A stretch of 64,000 nucleotides of DNA from Bacteroidota bacterium. Its GTDB lineage: Bacteria > Bacteroidota > Bacteroidia > Chitinophagales > Saprospiraceae. The stretch covers positions 44,053-108,052 of the forward strand of contig JAHEAR010000008.1 in the NCBI GenBank assembly GCA_024642665.1. The letters run 5' to 3'. Made by a program: the position numbers and the translations under genes. Shown in pieces: positions 54,321 through 64,000 of this stretch (within the stretch, counting starts at the first letter, position 1; each line of letters begins with the position of its first letter). The notes under the pieces were generated by a model that saw nothing but the letters and a program-made list of their open reading frames with translations, made no database searches and was not told where the DNA came from.

Positions 54321-55007
54321 CTAACTTTTTTTCCTGAATTCCTTAATAAAATTAGAAACCTTAATTCTTTTATGGAATTCTTCACTATCATTGCCTTTAG
54401 GGTAGGGTGCCACAGGGATTGGTACCTCCAGAAACTTGCACAGAGGCTCCCAGCCTTCCCTTGCTTCACATACCAGTAGCTTGTCAGCAGGGACAGTTCG
54501 CTTTACCTCTTCCACCCACTGATTATACAGATTGATCATAAATTCGCGATCATCTTTTTTGCCTTGCATCAATTGGTTAAAAACACTGGTAACGATAACC
54601 CCATAAATACGTGGGAAATAACTTAAGTTTTTATTAAACAAGCCGATAAACCTGCACACAGGCATAAAAAACGAAGGAAGAGGTCTCAGGATTGTTTTCG
54701 AAGCACTTTCATACCACTTCTCAGCATCCCGGTAGGAAAGTATGATTTTGGCATCCGGATATTGCGCCATGAGTTCTTTGTAATACATCGCAGCAGGGAA
54801 ATCAACGGCAGATTGATAACCGTCAAAGAGTTTGTCGTAATCGGGTTTTTCGCCACGCATCAGTTGTTCCCAGTAAACAATTCGTTTTCCGTCTTTAAGC
54901 AATTCAAACGCATGATAGCATTTGCCAAAGCCAAGTATTTCAAGCGCTTTTTTTAATGACTCAGTGCCTGTTCGTCCCCATCCTGCACCAATAACTTTAA
55001 GGGCCAT
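54321..55007 (-). CDS. Sulfotransferase-family protein (Sulfotransfer_4 type)
   Basis: A 228-residue cytoplasmic protein. The P-loop-like PAPS-binding site GAGWGRTGTESLKKALEIL opens the sequence, and AKIILSYRDAEKWYESASK is the second conserved block, with the Arg of the 3'-phosphate site. The family transfers sulfuryl groups from PAPS to alcohols or amines. No PAPS-synthesis gene is present in the window. Confidence 0.85.
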   Translation of the reverse strand: MALKVIGAGWGRTGTESLKKALEILGFGKCYHAFELLKDGKRIVYWEQLMRGEKPDYDKLFDGYQSAVDFPAAMYYKELMAQYPDAKIILSYRDAEKWYESASKTILRPLPSFFMPVCRFIGLFNKNLSYFPRIYGVIVTSVFNQLMQGKKDDREFMINLYNQWVEEVKRTVPADKLLVCEAREGWEPLCKFLEVPIPVAPYPKGNDSEEFHKRIKVSNFIKEFRKKS

Positions 55008-55022
55008 AGGATATTAGTTTAT

Positions 55023-55412
55023 TTATGCATGGGGAGCCGTCTTTATTTTTGACATATACAGTAAAAAGCCGATGCCCAGACAGAGATGAATGGCGAAGGG
55101 TGCTGCGACCTGACCAATGGCCAGAAGACCCTGTGATACAATGAAAATGTTAAGGAGTACCATCATGCTCTGAAAGACACCATTGAAAATAAAAATTGAC
55201 TTTAGCGATTTAGAGTCATGGTCGTTGCGCACTAAAAAGTTTAACACCCCAAAACAAATATTGGCTACGCCCACTTCACGGAGTAGGAAAATGACCATTT
55301 GGTCGGATGACATGCCGAAGCCATCAGCCATTTTGTCGGGAAAGAATAAACTAATACCACCGATCAGTATAAAAAGGATGGCTGCAATGAGTAAGAAAGT
55401 GGAGCGTTTCAT
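55023..55412 (-). CDS. Small four-helix membrane protein
   Basis: A 129-residue protein with four hydrophobic segments, at about residues 6-26, 42-62, 74-95 and 99-120. It resembles the DUF4345-like group of small membrane proteins. It lies 15 bp upstream of the sulfotransferase gene and is probably in the same operon. Confidence 0.7.
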   Translation of the reverse strand: MKRSTFLLIAAILFILIGGISLFFPDKMADGFGMSSDQMVIFLLREVGVANICFGVLNFLVRNDHDSKSLKSIFIFNGVFQSMMVLLNIFIVSQGLLAIGQVAAPFAIHLCLGIGFLLYMSKIKTAPHA

Positions 55413-56117
55413 TTGAAAAGAATTTTTAGTTTTTAAATATTAGACCTGCTAAATTTCTTTTGTAACCTAATACGTATTTGACAATCTTCTGTATGGTACT
55501 ATTGGGTTGACAAACCAATTTTATTAATGATTAATTCTTCGTGATGTAAAACTGAAAATTCCCCGGCGTACCTTCCCGGGGCTGTGGCTTTGCTGGCCCA
55601 AAACATCTCCTGCCACTTGTCGCCCTCTCAGCCGATTGGACGATTTCGCGGACAACTAAATCTACGACATTTTTTAATAAATCAACCCCAATAAAGATGG
55701 GGTCCCGCTTCATTGAGGGGCAGGAACCGGGAGGAAATGATGATCGGATGACCCCGGTATCCTGATGGGGTCATATTACGCCATTTGGGATAGGGTAGGT
55801 TTAACGGACACCTTGTTAGGTAGCCAAAAAAATGGTGATTATTTAAACAGCATTTTCCTTTTGTTTTTACGTGTGTTTATTCCTTGTTTTAAGTATAAAC
55901 CATTTAATAATAGCATGCAGCGCAAAAAGTATATCAGAATCAGTAATTGCAAAGATAGAATTCGGGAGTCGCTCGATATCCTCTTGCACGATTAATTGTG
56001 CATTTCCCTCAATGATCATGCTTCTGACTCAGTCGGAATCAATAATATCCAGCAAGGATTCTATGTTTGATCTTGTTCGGGTGTATCCCCTCTGAATTTA
56101 TAAAATCTATTATTGAT
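55413..56117. other. Gap with GC-rich stem-loop cluster
   Basis: No gene is supported in these 705 bases. Between 55530 and 55775 the composition becomes GC-rich and contains CCCCGG/CCGGGG (55561-55581), plus an 8-bp inverted repeat ATGACCCC/GGGGTCAT (55748-55774). A minus-strand frame (55531-55713) lacks any recognisable domain. It may be a structured RNA or element remnant. Confidence 0.45.
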
Positions 56118-59100
56118 ATGAAAATAGTTTGCACAGCATTGCTCCTTGTCCTTTGTTTGAGTGGTCTTGATCTGGACGCTCAGGCTATTTCCATTAATAC
56201 GGATGGTTCAGCTCCTGATGCCTCTTCGATTATGGATGTGAAATCCACGACGAAAGGAATTTTGATTCCAAGGATGACAACGGAACAACGTGAACTTATT
56301 AGTTCGCCGGCCACAGGGTTGTTGGTCTATGATGAAACATTACAAGGCTTTTGGTTTTACAACGGCTCGGATTGGGAAGAGTTGATAAGTGGTTATACCA
56401 ATTTTCTAAGAGATGCAGATGGGGACACCAGAGTCCAGGTGGAAGAAAGCACGGACGAGGACATCATTCGTTTTGACTTGTCAGGAAGTGAGCGGCTCGT
56501 ATTGTCTGAGAATGCGTTTGGACGAACAAATCTTGAAATTAAAGACACAACAGCCAATACGTATATGGGGTGGCTGGCTGGCCTTAGTGACTCTTCAGGA
56601 TTTCATAATGTAGGTGTGGGGTATGCTGCTTTAGTTTTGAATAAACGCGGAGTAAATAATACCGCTATGGGTTCCCAGGCGATGTATGATAATATTTCCG
56701 GAAGTTCAAATACCGCTATTGGACGACAGGCGATGCAAAAAGACAGCTCCGGGAGTTTTAATACGGCTGTTGGTCTGGGCAGTTTGTATGCCAATAAGAC
56801 AGGACACCATAACACAGCCATTGGAATCTTTAGTCTCGATCATAATACGTCAGGAGAAAGTAACAGTGGTTTGGGCCGGGCAACATTGGGGAACAATACC
56901 ACCGGGAATAATAATTCCGCTGTAGGACGCGATGCCTTGTATCACAATACGATCGGGAATAGAAATGTGGCCATGGGTCACTCGGCATTATTTGAAAATA
57001 CAGATAGATCTGATCTTGTGGCGATTGGTGATTCTGCACTCTATACCAATGGCGTGGGTGCTACCGAACCAATTGAAGCAACACGTAATACTGCTGTTGG
57101 CGCGAAGTCCATGCGTGCTAATACGACAGGAAATCTTAATACCGCCATGGGTGCCTCCAGCCTGACAAGTAATACAACAGGTTTTGGGAATACGGCCATC
57201 GGTTCCAGTGCGCTTGGGGATAATACAGATGGCTCATCAAACACCGGAATCGGGACATTGGCGTTAAGCGAAAACCAATCAGGTGTACAAAACACAGCCG
57301 TAGGTTATTCTGCCTTATTCTCTAATGTTTCAAGTTATAATACCGCTATTGGTCACTCCACGCTTCTATCCAATACGACCGGTTTCTATAATACGGCATG
57401 TGGCTATGGATCACAGACTGATAATGTCAGTGGAACAAACAATAGTTCACTGGGTGCAAATACATTATTCTTTAGTACCGGTAGCGGGAATACAGCACTA
57501 GGTAGTGAGGCACTTCTCAACAATACTTCCGGCAACGATAATGTTGCTGTAGGTTATGAAAGCCTTCATAGTAATTTGGATGGAACAGGAAATATTGCTA
57601 TCGGGCGTAGAGCACTATTAGAAAGTACAGATCGGGATGGGAGTATAGCCATCGGATATGATGCATTAAGAAATAATGGCATAGGGGCAACAGAATTCTA
57701 CGAGGCTGTAGGGAATATTGCTATTGGAAGTTCAACATTATTAAACAATACAATTGGCTATTACAATACAGCTGTTGGTGCTGATGCAATGAGAAGTAAC
57801 ATTTCAGGTTTTGCAAATTCCTCCTTGGGCATTGAAGCACTTTACAATAATACATCCGGACACTATAATACAGCAGCAGGAAGTAGCGCATTGCATGCAA
57901 ATACTACCGGAGATGACAACACAGCGCTTGGTTCAAATGCTATGCTCAACAATACCACAGGTGGTCAGAACACCGGACTTGGAGAAAGTTCACTTTATTC
58001 AAATACTACCGGCAATAGCAACACGGCCATCGGTGAGGAAGCCTTAAAGGATAATGTAATTGGAGATATGAATGTGGCTCTCGGGCGATTTGCTTTGCTC
58101 AATAATGTGGCCAACGATCAGAGTACAGCACTCGGTTACGGGGCGATGCAATATGCTGATGACAGGGCTATCTCGTTGGCAACATACAATACCGCAGTAG
58201 GATATCTTGCGCTTAGAGGCAGTACGACTGCTTCCAATAATACCGGTCGCTATAATACTTCGATTGGAAGTGAATCCATGCGGGAAAATGCAAGCGGAGA
58301 GTTTAATACATCATTGGGCAGGCAGACTATGTTTTACAATACTGCCGGAAGCGTGAATGTTGCCGTGGGGGAGCAAGCCTTATACAATAATAGGGGAAAC
58401 AGCAGAACAACAGCACTTGGGTTCAAGGCAATGTACTATGCGGATGATCGGCCCACAGGAAGAGAGACCTATAATACAGCGGTTGGGTATTTTGCGCTCC
58501 GTGGGAGTAGTGAGCCTGCCTCAAACACGGGTCGATATAACACAGCCGTGGGAGACGAATCATTAGCCCTGAATACAATTGGAGATCGAAATACCGCAGT
58601 TGGTGAGCAGTCGCTTTACAGCAATACTTTTGGGGATAATAATACTGCTATTGGATCTAACGCCTTATTTTCAAACAAGGCCAACAACAGATCAACTGCT
58701 GTTGGATTTCAGGCAATGCAATATGCTGATAACCGAACCACCGGTAGGTCAACCTATAATACAGCCTTGGGATATTATGCCCTACGAGGGAGTGTAACAG
58801 CTGCGAATAATACAGGTCAATACAATACAGCCATCGGCGATGCCTCGCTTTATGCTAACACATCCGGCTATTCCAATACCGCTGTCGGCTATGAATCAAT
58901 GAACGTCAATAGCAGCGGTTATGAGAACACGGCTATCGGTCGTCAATGCCTGCGATCAAATACCTCCGGCCATTCCAACACTTCAATCGGGATTTGGTCT
59001 ATGTATGATAACACGACCGGCTACTCAAACGCCGCCATGGGTAGAGACGCTCTTACAGATAATACCTCCGGCTACGAAAATGTTGCAGTCGGTAGAGATG

Positions 59101-59723
59101 CGCTTAAATTAAATACTTCAGGCTATCAGAATGTGGGTGTAGGAGTTGGAACCGGTACCAATTCGGCGACCAACCATTATTCTACATTCCTTGGATATGA
59201 TGCGGACTATACCGTTGGAAACTTCAGCGATGTTTATTATAGCACAGCCATTGGCTACAACTCCCGTGTAACTGCCGATCAGCAAATACGTCTGGGATAC
59301 AGTTCCACGACCTCCATCGGCGGACAGGTCGGCTGGACGTCGCTATCGGATGGCCGGTACAAGTATGACGTGCAGGAAAATGTCGTCGGGCTGGAATTTA
59401 TTAAAGCCCTCAGGCCAGTGACGTATAAACTTAACACGGAAGCAATAGCAAGCAAACTAGATGAATCTCCTGATGACAATGTCGTTCAACGTGGTCATCA
59501 AAAGGCTGACATGGTCTTGACCGGCTTTATCGCGCAGGAAGTTGAAGAAGCGGCGCAGGCAAATGGATTTGAATTTAGTGGAGTAGATGCTCCGGGAAAT
59601 GACAGCGACTTGTACGGCTTGCGCTATGCAGAGTTTGTAGTGCCACTGGTCAAAGCGATTCAGGAGCAACAAGTGATGATCGAACAGCTGCAGGCGGAGA
59701 TTGCCCTGTTGAAGGAAAAATAA
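56118..59723 (+). CDS. YadA-head-repeat surface fibre protein with S74 chaperone domain
   Basis: A 1201-residue secreted protein when started at ATG 56118, giving a signal peptide ending LDAQ; an ATG 51 bp upstream would add a non-signal stretch. Residues 24-95 form the small domain shared with the protein at 4655 (GILIPRMTTEQRELI, GLLVYDE, GFWFYNGSDWEEL). About 900 residues follow as 17-residue left-handed-helix repeats with consensus NTAVGxxALxxNTTGxx, like YadA heads. The C-terminal 127 residues are a peptidase S74/intramolecular chaperone (LSDGRYKYDVQE with the Ser-Lys dyad; GFIAQEVEEA), ending in a coiled coil. It likely trimerises into a surface fibre and is cleaved by its own chaperone. 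Confidence 0.9.
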   Translation: MKIVCTALLLVLCLSGLDLDAQAISINTDGSAPDASSIMDVKSTTKGILIPRMTTEQRELISSPATGLLVYDETLQGFWFYNGSDWEELISGYTNFLRDADGDTRVQVEESTDEDIIRFDLSGSERLVLSENAFGRTNLEIKDTTANTYMGWLAGLSDSSGFHNVGVGYAALVLNKRGVNNTAMGSQAMYDNISGSSNTAIGRQAMQKDSSGSFNTAVGLGSLYANKTGHHNTAIGIFSLDHNTSGESNSGLGRATLGNNTTGNNNSAVGRDALYHNTIGNRNVAMGHSALFENTDRSDLVAIGDSALYTNGVGATEPIEATRNTAVGAKSMRANTTGNLNTAMGASSLTSNTTGFGNTAIGSSALGDNTDGSSNTGIGTLALSENQSGVQNTAVGYSALFSNVSSYNTAIGHSTLLSNTTGFYNTACGYGSQTDNVSGTNNSSLGANTLFFSTGSGNTALGSEALLNNTSGNDNVAVGYESLHSNLDGTGNIAIGRRALLESTDRDGSIAIGYDALRNNGIGATEFYEAVGNIAIGSSTLLNNTIGYYNTAVGADAMRSNISGFANSSLGIEALYNNTSGHYNTAAGSSALHANTTGDDNTALGSNAMLNNTTGGQNTGLGESSLYSNTTGNSNTAIGEEALKDNVIGDMNVALGRFALLNNVANDQSTALGYGAMQYADDRAISLATYNTAVGYLALRGSTTASNNTGRYNTSIGSESMRENASGEFNTSLGRQTMFYNTAGSVNVAVGEQALYNNRGNSRTTALGFKAMYYADDRPTGRETYNTAVGYFALRGSSEPASNTGRYNTAVGDESLALNTIGDRNTAVGEQSLYSNTFGDNNTAIGSNALFSNKANNRSTAVGFQAMQYADNRTTGRSTYNTALGYYALRGSVTAANNTGQYNTAIGDASLYANTSGYSNTAVGYESMNVNSSGYENTAIGRQCLRSNTSGHSNTSIGIWSMYDNTTGYSNAAMGRDALTDNTSGYENVAVGRDALKLNTSGYQNVGVGVGTGTNSATNHYSTFLGYDADYTVGNFSDVYYSTAIGYNSRVTADQQIRLGYSSTTSIGGQVGWTSLSDGRYKYDVQENVVGLEFIKALRPVTYKLNTEAIASKLDESPDDNVVQRGHQKADMVLTGFIAQEVEEAAQANGFEFSGVDAPGNDSDLYGLRYAEFVVPLVKAIQEQQVMIEQLQAEIALLKEK
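56590..59130 (+). repeat. 17-codon head repeats with three 285-bp super-repeats
   Basis: The base unit is 51 bp (17 residues). A longer period of exactly 285 bp (95 residues) is set by three copies of a segment with AMQYADDR, starting at 58122, 58407 and 58692. Two more distant copies of an NGVGATE segment occur near 57045 and 57675. The hierarchy suggests growth by repeated block duplication. Confidence 0.8.
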
Positions 59724-60364
59724 TTGAGCCTCTTCATCGCTAAGAGAACATAAACCATATGGCGAATTGATCTTTTCCGTTTTTTTTATCATCTTTCAAT
59801 ACCATCGCCTGGGATTCTCCTGCCGAAGTTGCTTATACCATTTGCAGAGAGAATCGGTAAAGAAACTAAAGGGCTCTACTCATTTCCCATTTACCCACAG
59901 GTATTCATATTATTTATTGAACCAGTAGGTATAACCCAGTCTTTATTTAAAGTTCCTCCAGCATAGAATCCCTAAGAGATTCAGTCAGGGGATGGAATGC
60001 AACCCGTCCTATGGGTTTGCAATAATTAAGTTTATAGCTGACTAGCACTCAAAATTATAATCAGCGCCACATTGGATCCTGCTACTGTCGTTGCGTGTAT
60101 TGAAAACTCCTTCTTCAGAAGAATCCTCATGTTATTGACAAGCGATTCAGGTCATTCAATAACCCAAAGCCGGCATCCGCTCATCGCCTTTCAGGCAGAT
60201 CAAATTTATTCCAAAATTTGGTAGCAAGATTCTATTGACCTCGTGACCTAATTAAATATTTGTTTTCACACGGCACACGAGGAGGATATAAGCAAAAACT
60301 CAATCCATAGAAACTCATCGGTTTCGTGAAGTTCAAAAGGCTTTCTAACAAAAATTAATTTACT
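59724..60364. other. Non-coding gap between fibre genes
   Basis: These 641 bases hold no supported gene. Frames are short and broken. The promoter of the next gene should be here, but no clear TTTG/TAnnTTTG pair is visible. Confidence 0.5.
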
Positions 60365-61858
60365 ATGAATAAATTTAAGTTGACCCGAATCACACAATTT
60401 GCTTGCGTGGTGTTTTGCACATTCCTGTTTAGTCAGGTATTCTCGCAAATTCCTCAGGGAATGAACTACCAGGCCATCGCGCGCAACAATGACGGAAGTA
60501 TACTGACTGACCAAACTGTCAATATTAGGCTTAGCATTACAGATGGCAATACCGGTCCTATGGTTTACCAGGAAACACAGGATGCCATGACCAATTCATT
60601 CGGTTTATTTACACTAACCATTGGCAGCGGCAGTTCAACTTTGGGCTCCTTCTCAACCATTGATTGGGGAGCTATTACCCCATGGCTTCAGGTGGAGATG
60701 GATTATTTGGGAGGCAATAATTTCAAACTGATGGGTACCTCACAACTGCAAAGTGTTCCTTATGCATTGTTTGCCGCGAAAAGTGGAGGCGAAAGTGCAT
60801 GGGACGCCAATGGCAGCAATATATTTTTCAACAATCTGGTCGGTATCGGAACGGATGATCCTGTTTCGCCGCTGAGCATTGAAACAGTCATCAATGAAGT
60901 AGGCTTTACCCATTCGACTTCGGAAAACGATATCGTCCTGGGAACGGCTATTTCTGATGTGGCAGGAACCATTGGGACAACTAGTAATCATCCTTTAAGC
61001 CTGCTGAGTGGAGGCAACGGTCTTTTGCATTTACTTCCCGATGGCAGAGTAGTGCTGGGAGAAGACGAAGATCCATCCAATATTACAGGAACAAACCAAG
61101 TCCGATCGACCCCTTTAATTTCAAAACTATATCTGGAGACGCCAATCAACAGCTCCGGATGGATTCATGTGGCCGGGCCGGATTCGATCATTGTATCGGA
61201 AGGCGTTGGTGGCGTATCTGCAGCCATTGGAACAGTCACGAATCATATTTTTCGCCTGAATGCCGGAGGACAAGGTAAGCTGCATATTTGGCCGGATGGT
61301 AATGTAATGGTGGGTTCAAACGCCGATGCACCTATCGGAAAATTCACAGTGCACACACCAAATAATAGTATTGGCATTACGCATATCAGTGATGGAGGAA
61401 TTATTTTAAATACAACGGTTGGCGGTATCTCGGCTGCCATCGGTACAAACTCAAATCATGCCATGCGGATTGTTGCCAACAGCATGGCTGTCATTAATAT
61501 CGAACCGGATGGAAATGTCGGAATAGGTACAACAAATCCTGCAGGCTACCGACTGGCAGTTAATGGAAAAATCAGGGCAAAGGAGATCGTCGTAGAATCA
61601 GGATGGGCTGACCATGTTTTTCATCAGGATTACAAACTAACGCCCTTAACCGAGGTGGAAGCGTATATACAGCAACATCAACATTTACCCAATATCCCAT
61701 CTTCCGAAGAGATCGAAACAAGCGGTCTGCATGTAGGGGATGTGCAGATGAAAATGATGGAAAAAATCGAAGAACTTACCCTGCATATTATTGCCTTAAA
61801 TAAGCGAATCGAATCTTTGGAAAACCAAAGTGGACATCAGCAGACCAATAATCAATGA
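60365..61858 (+). CDS. Tail-fibre-like secreted protein
   Basis: A 497-residue protein with signal peptide (residues 1-28, ending VFSQ). The N-terminal domain begins IPQGMNYQAIARNNDGSIL and continues with VNIRLSITDG and LWLQVEMD-like strands, the form typical of Bacteroidota tail-fibre-like cell-surface proteins. The middle is a beta-helical series with GIGTDDP and NVGIGTTNP motifs. The C-terminus carries GKIRAKEIVVESGWADHVF, KLTPLTEVEAYIQQHQHLP and a coiled coil (MMEKIEELTLHIIALNKRIE). It directly precedes the propeller gene by 1 bp. Confidence 0.88.
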   Translation: MNKFKLTRITQFACVVFCTFLFSQVFSQIPQGMNYQAIARNNDGSILTDQTVNIRLSITDGNTGPMVYQETQDAMTNSFGLFTLTIGSGSSTLGSFSTIDWGAITPWLQVEMDYLGGNNFKLMGTSQLQSVPYALFAAKSGGESAWDANGSNIFFNNLVGIGTDDPVSPLSIETVINEVGFTHSTSENDIVLGTAISDVAGTIGTTSNHPLSLLSGGNGLLHLLPDGRVVLGEDEDPSNITGTNQVRSTPLISKLYLETPINSSGWIHVAGPDSIIVSEGVGGVSAAIGTVTNHIFRLNAGGQGKLHIWPDGNVMVGSNADAPIGKFTVHTPNNSIGITHISDGGIILNTTVGGISAAIGTNSNHAMRIVANSMAVINIEPDGNVGIGTTNPAGYRLAVNGKIRAKEIVVESGWADHVFHQDYKLTPLTEVEAYIQQHQHLPNIPSSEEIETSGLHVGDVQMKMMEKIEELTLHIIALNKRIESLENQSGHQQTNNQ

Positions 61859-61859
61859 T

Positions 61860-64000
61860 ATGAAAACAATTTTCACATGGGTCCTGGTGGCCATGCTCCT
61901 TGCCTTAGACTCACTCTCCGGGTGGACCCAGGGATTTGCAAAATCCATACATCCTGAAGATTACAATGGTAATCTATTAGCTTTAAGTAAGCAGATTAAT
62001 CTGTTTTATGACACCGCAACAGCGGGTAATCGGTCCGGGATTAATCAGTGGAAACGTTGGGAGTGGTTTGCCATGCATCATATCGATGGCAATGGAGTGC
62101 TTGTTGACTATACAGCTGCCAATGGTCAATCGATTAAAGAAATGGAAAGAATGGCCACCTCAGGAGACAGGTCACATACCGGCAACTGGACCAATCTTGG
62201 TCATTCATCAGTTCCTGGTGCCCTGGCCAGTCAGGGGCGAGTCAATAGTGTTGCTTTCGATCCCGTCAATGCAAATATTATTTATGTTGCCACGGCCGGT
62301 GGAGGTATGTGGAAATCTATGAATAATGGGGATAGTTGGGTTAATCTGACCATAGACCTCCCCATTTTGGGTATCGCTGATATCGTCGTTGTGCCCGCGC
62401 CAAATAACAATATCTTATACGCGCTTGCCGGTGATCTTTCACTTAGCACAAATGTTTACCCACACCAAAGTATAGGGGTCATTAAATCCTACGATAGTGG
62501 GTTGAGTTGGGTGCAAACGAATTATACTGCACTCCACGAACAAAACTTAAGAGGTGCCAAGCTGCTGATGCATCCGGATGATCCAAATATCATTCTTGCT
62601 GCCATGTCTGACGGAATTCACATCACAAGAGATGGTGGAAATACCTGGCAATTAGCTGTAGGCGGAAATGTAAATGATATGGAGTTTAAACCGTTCAATC
62701 CTGATACGGTGTATTACACGATGATGGTATCAAATAATTTTTCAAAGTTAAACATCAATACGCTTGTTACGCGAAACAAGGCTATCACGACTACGAAGGC
62801 CATCGACCGAATGGAAATTGCAGTGACACCGGACAATCCAAATGCCATATATCTTTTAGCGGGTCCCGGCTATGATTTCTTCGGAGGAAATCTTTTTAAT
62901 GGACTATTTTATTCCAACAACAGCGGTTCCTCATTCACAACAAGAAGTGTGAGTTGCAGCAATAATGATGATCTCTTTAATAGCGCCAGGAATCTATCCT
63001 GGTATGCGAATACCATCTATGTCGATCCACAGGAAGAAAACTATGTGATCGTAGGAGGACTCAATCTTTTTAATTCAGTGGACGGCGGTGTAACCCTCAA
63101 TCAGGTTAGTTTCAATTCAGTGCATAGCGATCAGCATAATATCAAACGCAATCCACTCAATGGTCATCTTTGGTTGTGTAATGACGGTGGCCTTTACCGC
63201 AGTACAAACAGTGGTAATACATGGGAAAACAAAAGCAATGGACTCACCATCAGCGAGTATTACAGAATCAGCGGGACAAATAATGCTGAAGATCGTCTGA
63301 TCGGCGGTACCCAAGACAACGGACAATTCCTGAGAACCTCCACAGGGCAATTTCAACAGGTCTATGGTGGAGATGGAATGGACAACTATTTTAATTCATT
63401 CAATAACAGTATTGTTTACGTCAGTTCACAAAATGGTGGTCTTGGCAGGTCTACGACTTTCGGAGCAGGATTTAATAATACGTCATTGCCGAGTCAGGGG
63501 AGTGCCTCTGTTTATCCATGGATTACACCTTTTGTTCAGGTACCACCCTTTTACAATACAGGTAATGGACAATGGGAAAATACGGATGTGATTTTGGTCC
63601 TTTCATTGGGGGGGGTATTGCGCAGTTTTGATGGTGCTGTGAAATGGGATACCATAGGGCCTGGACCACTTGCTCAAATGGGTGTCTCACCTTCAATGGT
63701 TACAGGCAGAGATGCGGGTGGCGTCAACTTATATATTTGCACGGGCGATAAGTTTTGGGTGACCCCTGATGCACTTCTGCCAAATGTAATCTGGTACAAC
63801 TATTCTCTTCCGGTCACCGCGGGTCTTTTTGTCAGCGCTATGACAGTTAATCCGGCCAATAGAAATGAGGTGTGGATTGTTGTCGCCGGGTATCAGGATG
63901 GTGAAAAAGTATTCCGGACATTCAACGCAGGAGTATCCTGGACAAATATGACCAGATCCCTTCCCAACACACCAATGTATTCAATCACCTTTGCAAACAA
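61860..64000 (+). CDS. Secreted BNR/sortilin-type beta-propeller protein, 5' part
   Basis: The gene is open at the right edge; 713 codons are visible with no stop. The ATG at 61860 overlaps nothing and lies 1 bp past the previous stop. The signal peptide ends GWTQG. Repeated blades carry Asp-box-like motifs (SMNNGDSW, TRDGGNTW, STNSGNTWENKSNGL and TFNAGVSW), typical of BNR/sortilin-type propellers. A T9SS domain is expected beyond the window. It is probably an adhesin or surface enzyme; no catalytic site is recognised. Confidence 0.85.
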   Translation, partial: MKTIFTWVLVAMLLALDSLSGWTQGFAKSIHPEDYNGNLLALSKQINLFYDTATAGNRSGINQWKRWEWFAMHHIDGNGVLVDYTAANGQSIKEMERMATSGDRSHTGNWTNLGHSSVPGALASQGRVNSVAFDPVNANIIYVATAGGGMWKSMNNGDSWVNLTIDLPILGIADIVVVPAPNNNILYALAGDLSLSTNVYPHQSIGVIKSYDSGLSWVQTNYTALHEQNLRGAKLLMHPDDPNIILAAMSDGIHITRDGGNTWQLAVGGNVNDMEFKPFNPDTVYYTMMVSNNFSKLNINTLVTRNKAITTTKAIDRMEIAVTPDNPNAIYLLAGPGYDFFGGNLFNGLFYSNNSGSSFTTRSVSCSNNDDLFNSARNLSWYANTIYVDPQEENYVIVGGLNLFNSVDGGVTLNQVSFNSVHSDQHNIKRNPLNGHLWLCNDGGLYRSTNSGNTWENKSNGLTISEYYRISGTNNAEDRLIGGTQDNGQFLRTSTGQFQQVYGGDGMDNYFNSFNNSIVYVSSQNGGLGRSTTFGAGFNNTSLPSQGSASVYPWITPFVQVPPFYNTGNGQWENTDVILVLSLGGVLRSFDGAVKWDTIGPGPLAQMGVSPSMVTGRDAGGVNLYICTGDKFWVTPDALLPNVIWYNYSLPVTAGLFVSAMTVNPANRNEVWIVVAGYQDGEKVFRTFNAGVSWTNMTRSLPNTPMYSITFAN

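Noticed and set aside
55531-55713. A 60-codon minus-strand frame
   Set aside because: No start signal, no recognisable domain and it coincides with inverted repeats, so coding is unlikely.
57041-57295. Long minus-strand frames within the fibre repeats
   Set aside because: They are shadows of the periodic coding sequence on the plus strand.

Overview
The window is a piece of a Bacteroidota chromosome, most likely a free-living or particle-associated member of the Saprospiria/Lewinella type. This is inferred from gene content only: SusC/SusD pairs, type IX secretion (T9SS) sorting domains, Reg_prop/Y_Y_Y regulators, lipoproteins with Bacteroidota-type lipoboxes, and one near-perfect TTTG-N20-TAnnTTTG promoter. 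I see no rRNA, tRNA, CRISPR array, insertion sequence or prophage.

Layout. (1) 1-6055, minus strand: a T9SS-sorted MbnP-like protein followed by two di-heme MauG/MbnH-type cytochrome c peroxidases (the second cut by the window edge), an SDR lacking the catalytic Tyr, an MFS transporter and a MopE-like protein with four 71-residue Asp/Cys-rich repeats. (2) 6186-15767, minus strand: mostly household and accessory genes, including a DOPA-dioxygenase-like enzyme, an ArsR/AHSA1 pair with a readable promoter-operator, a lipoprotein sulfatase, NAD-malic enzyme, a 3-beta-HSD-like dehydrogenase and small membrane proteins. (3) 16207-19303, plus strand: a three-gene TonB-receptor module. (4) 19357-22754, minus strand: an APC permease and a sensor kinase with an NTF2-like input domain.

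(5) 23073-43203 is the clearest system: a polysaccharide utilisation locus (PUL) for a laminarin-like beta-1,3(1,6)-glucan. A divergent membrane-spanning regulator faces SusC, SusD, a duplicated PKD-module lipoprotein, GH16, an unassigned clan GH-A hydrolase, a cytoplasmic GH149-type beta-1,3-glucan phosphorylase, GH17, GH30 and a GPH sugar symporter. The implied route is surface cleavage by GH16/GH17, uptake by SusCD, removal of beta-1,6 branches by GH30, inner-membrane import and energy-saving phosphorolysis inside the cell.

(6) 43369-55412 is mixed accessory sequence: a T9SS-protein pseudogene with two 1-nt indels, a TMEM175-type channel, an esterase, a VOC protein, a solute-binding protein, an SDR convergent with an Erg4/Erg24-type sterol reductase, a CPBP protease, an OmpA/helix-hairpin-helix pair, a cupredoxin-like lipoprotein and a sulfotransferase. 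(7) 56118-64000, plus strand: a surface-fibre locus with a 1201-residue YadA-head-repeat protein ending in an S74 chaperone, a tail-fibre-like protein and the start of a BNR/sortilin-type propeller protein.

The points most worth following are the MbnP/MbnH pair with possible copper-site links elsewhere in the window, the unassigned GH translationally coupled to the GH149 phosphorylase, the Erg24-like reductase, the 285-bp super-repeats in the fibre gene and the double frameshift at 43369-44052. All family assignments were made by reading motifs; no database search was run.
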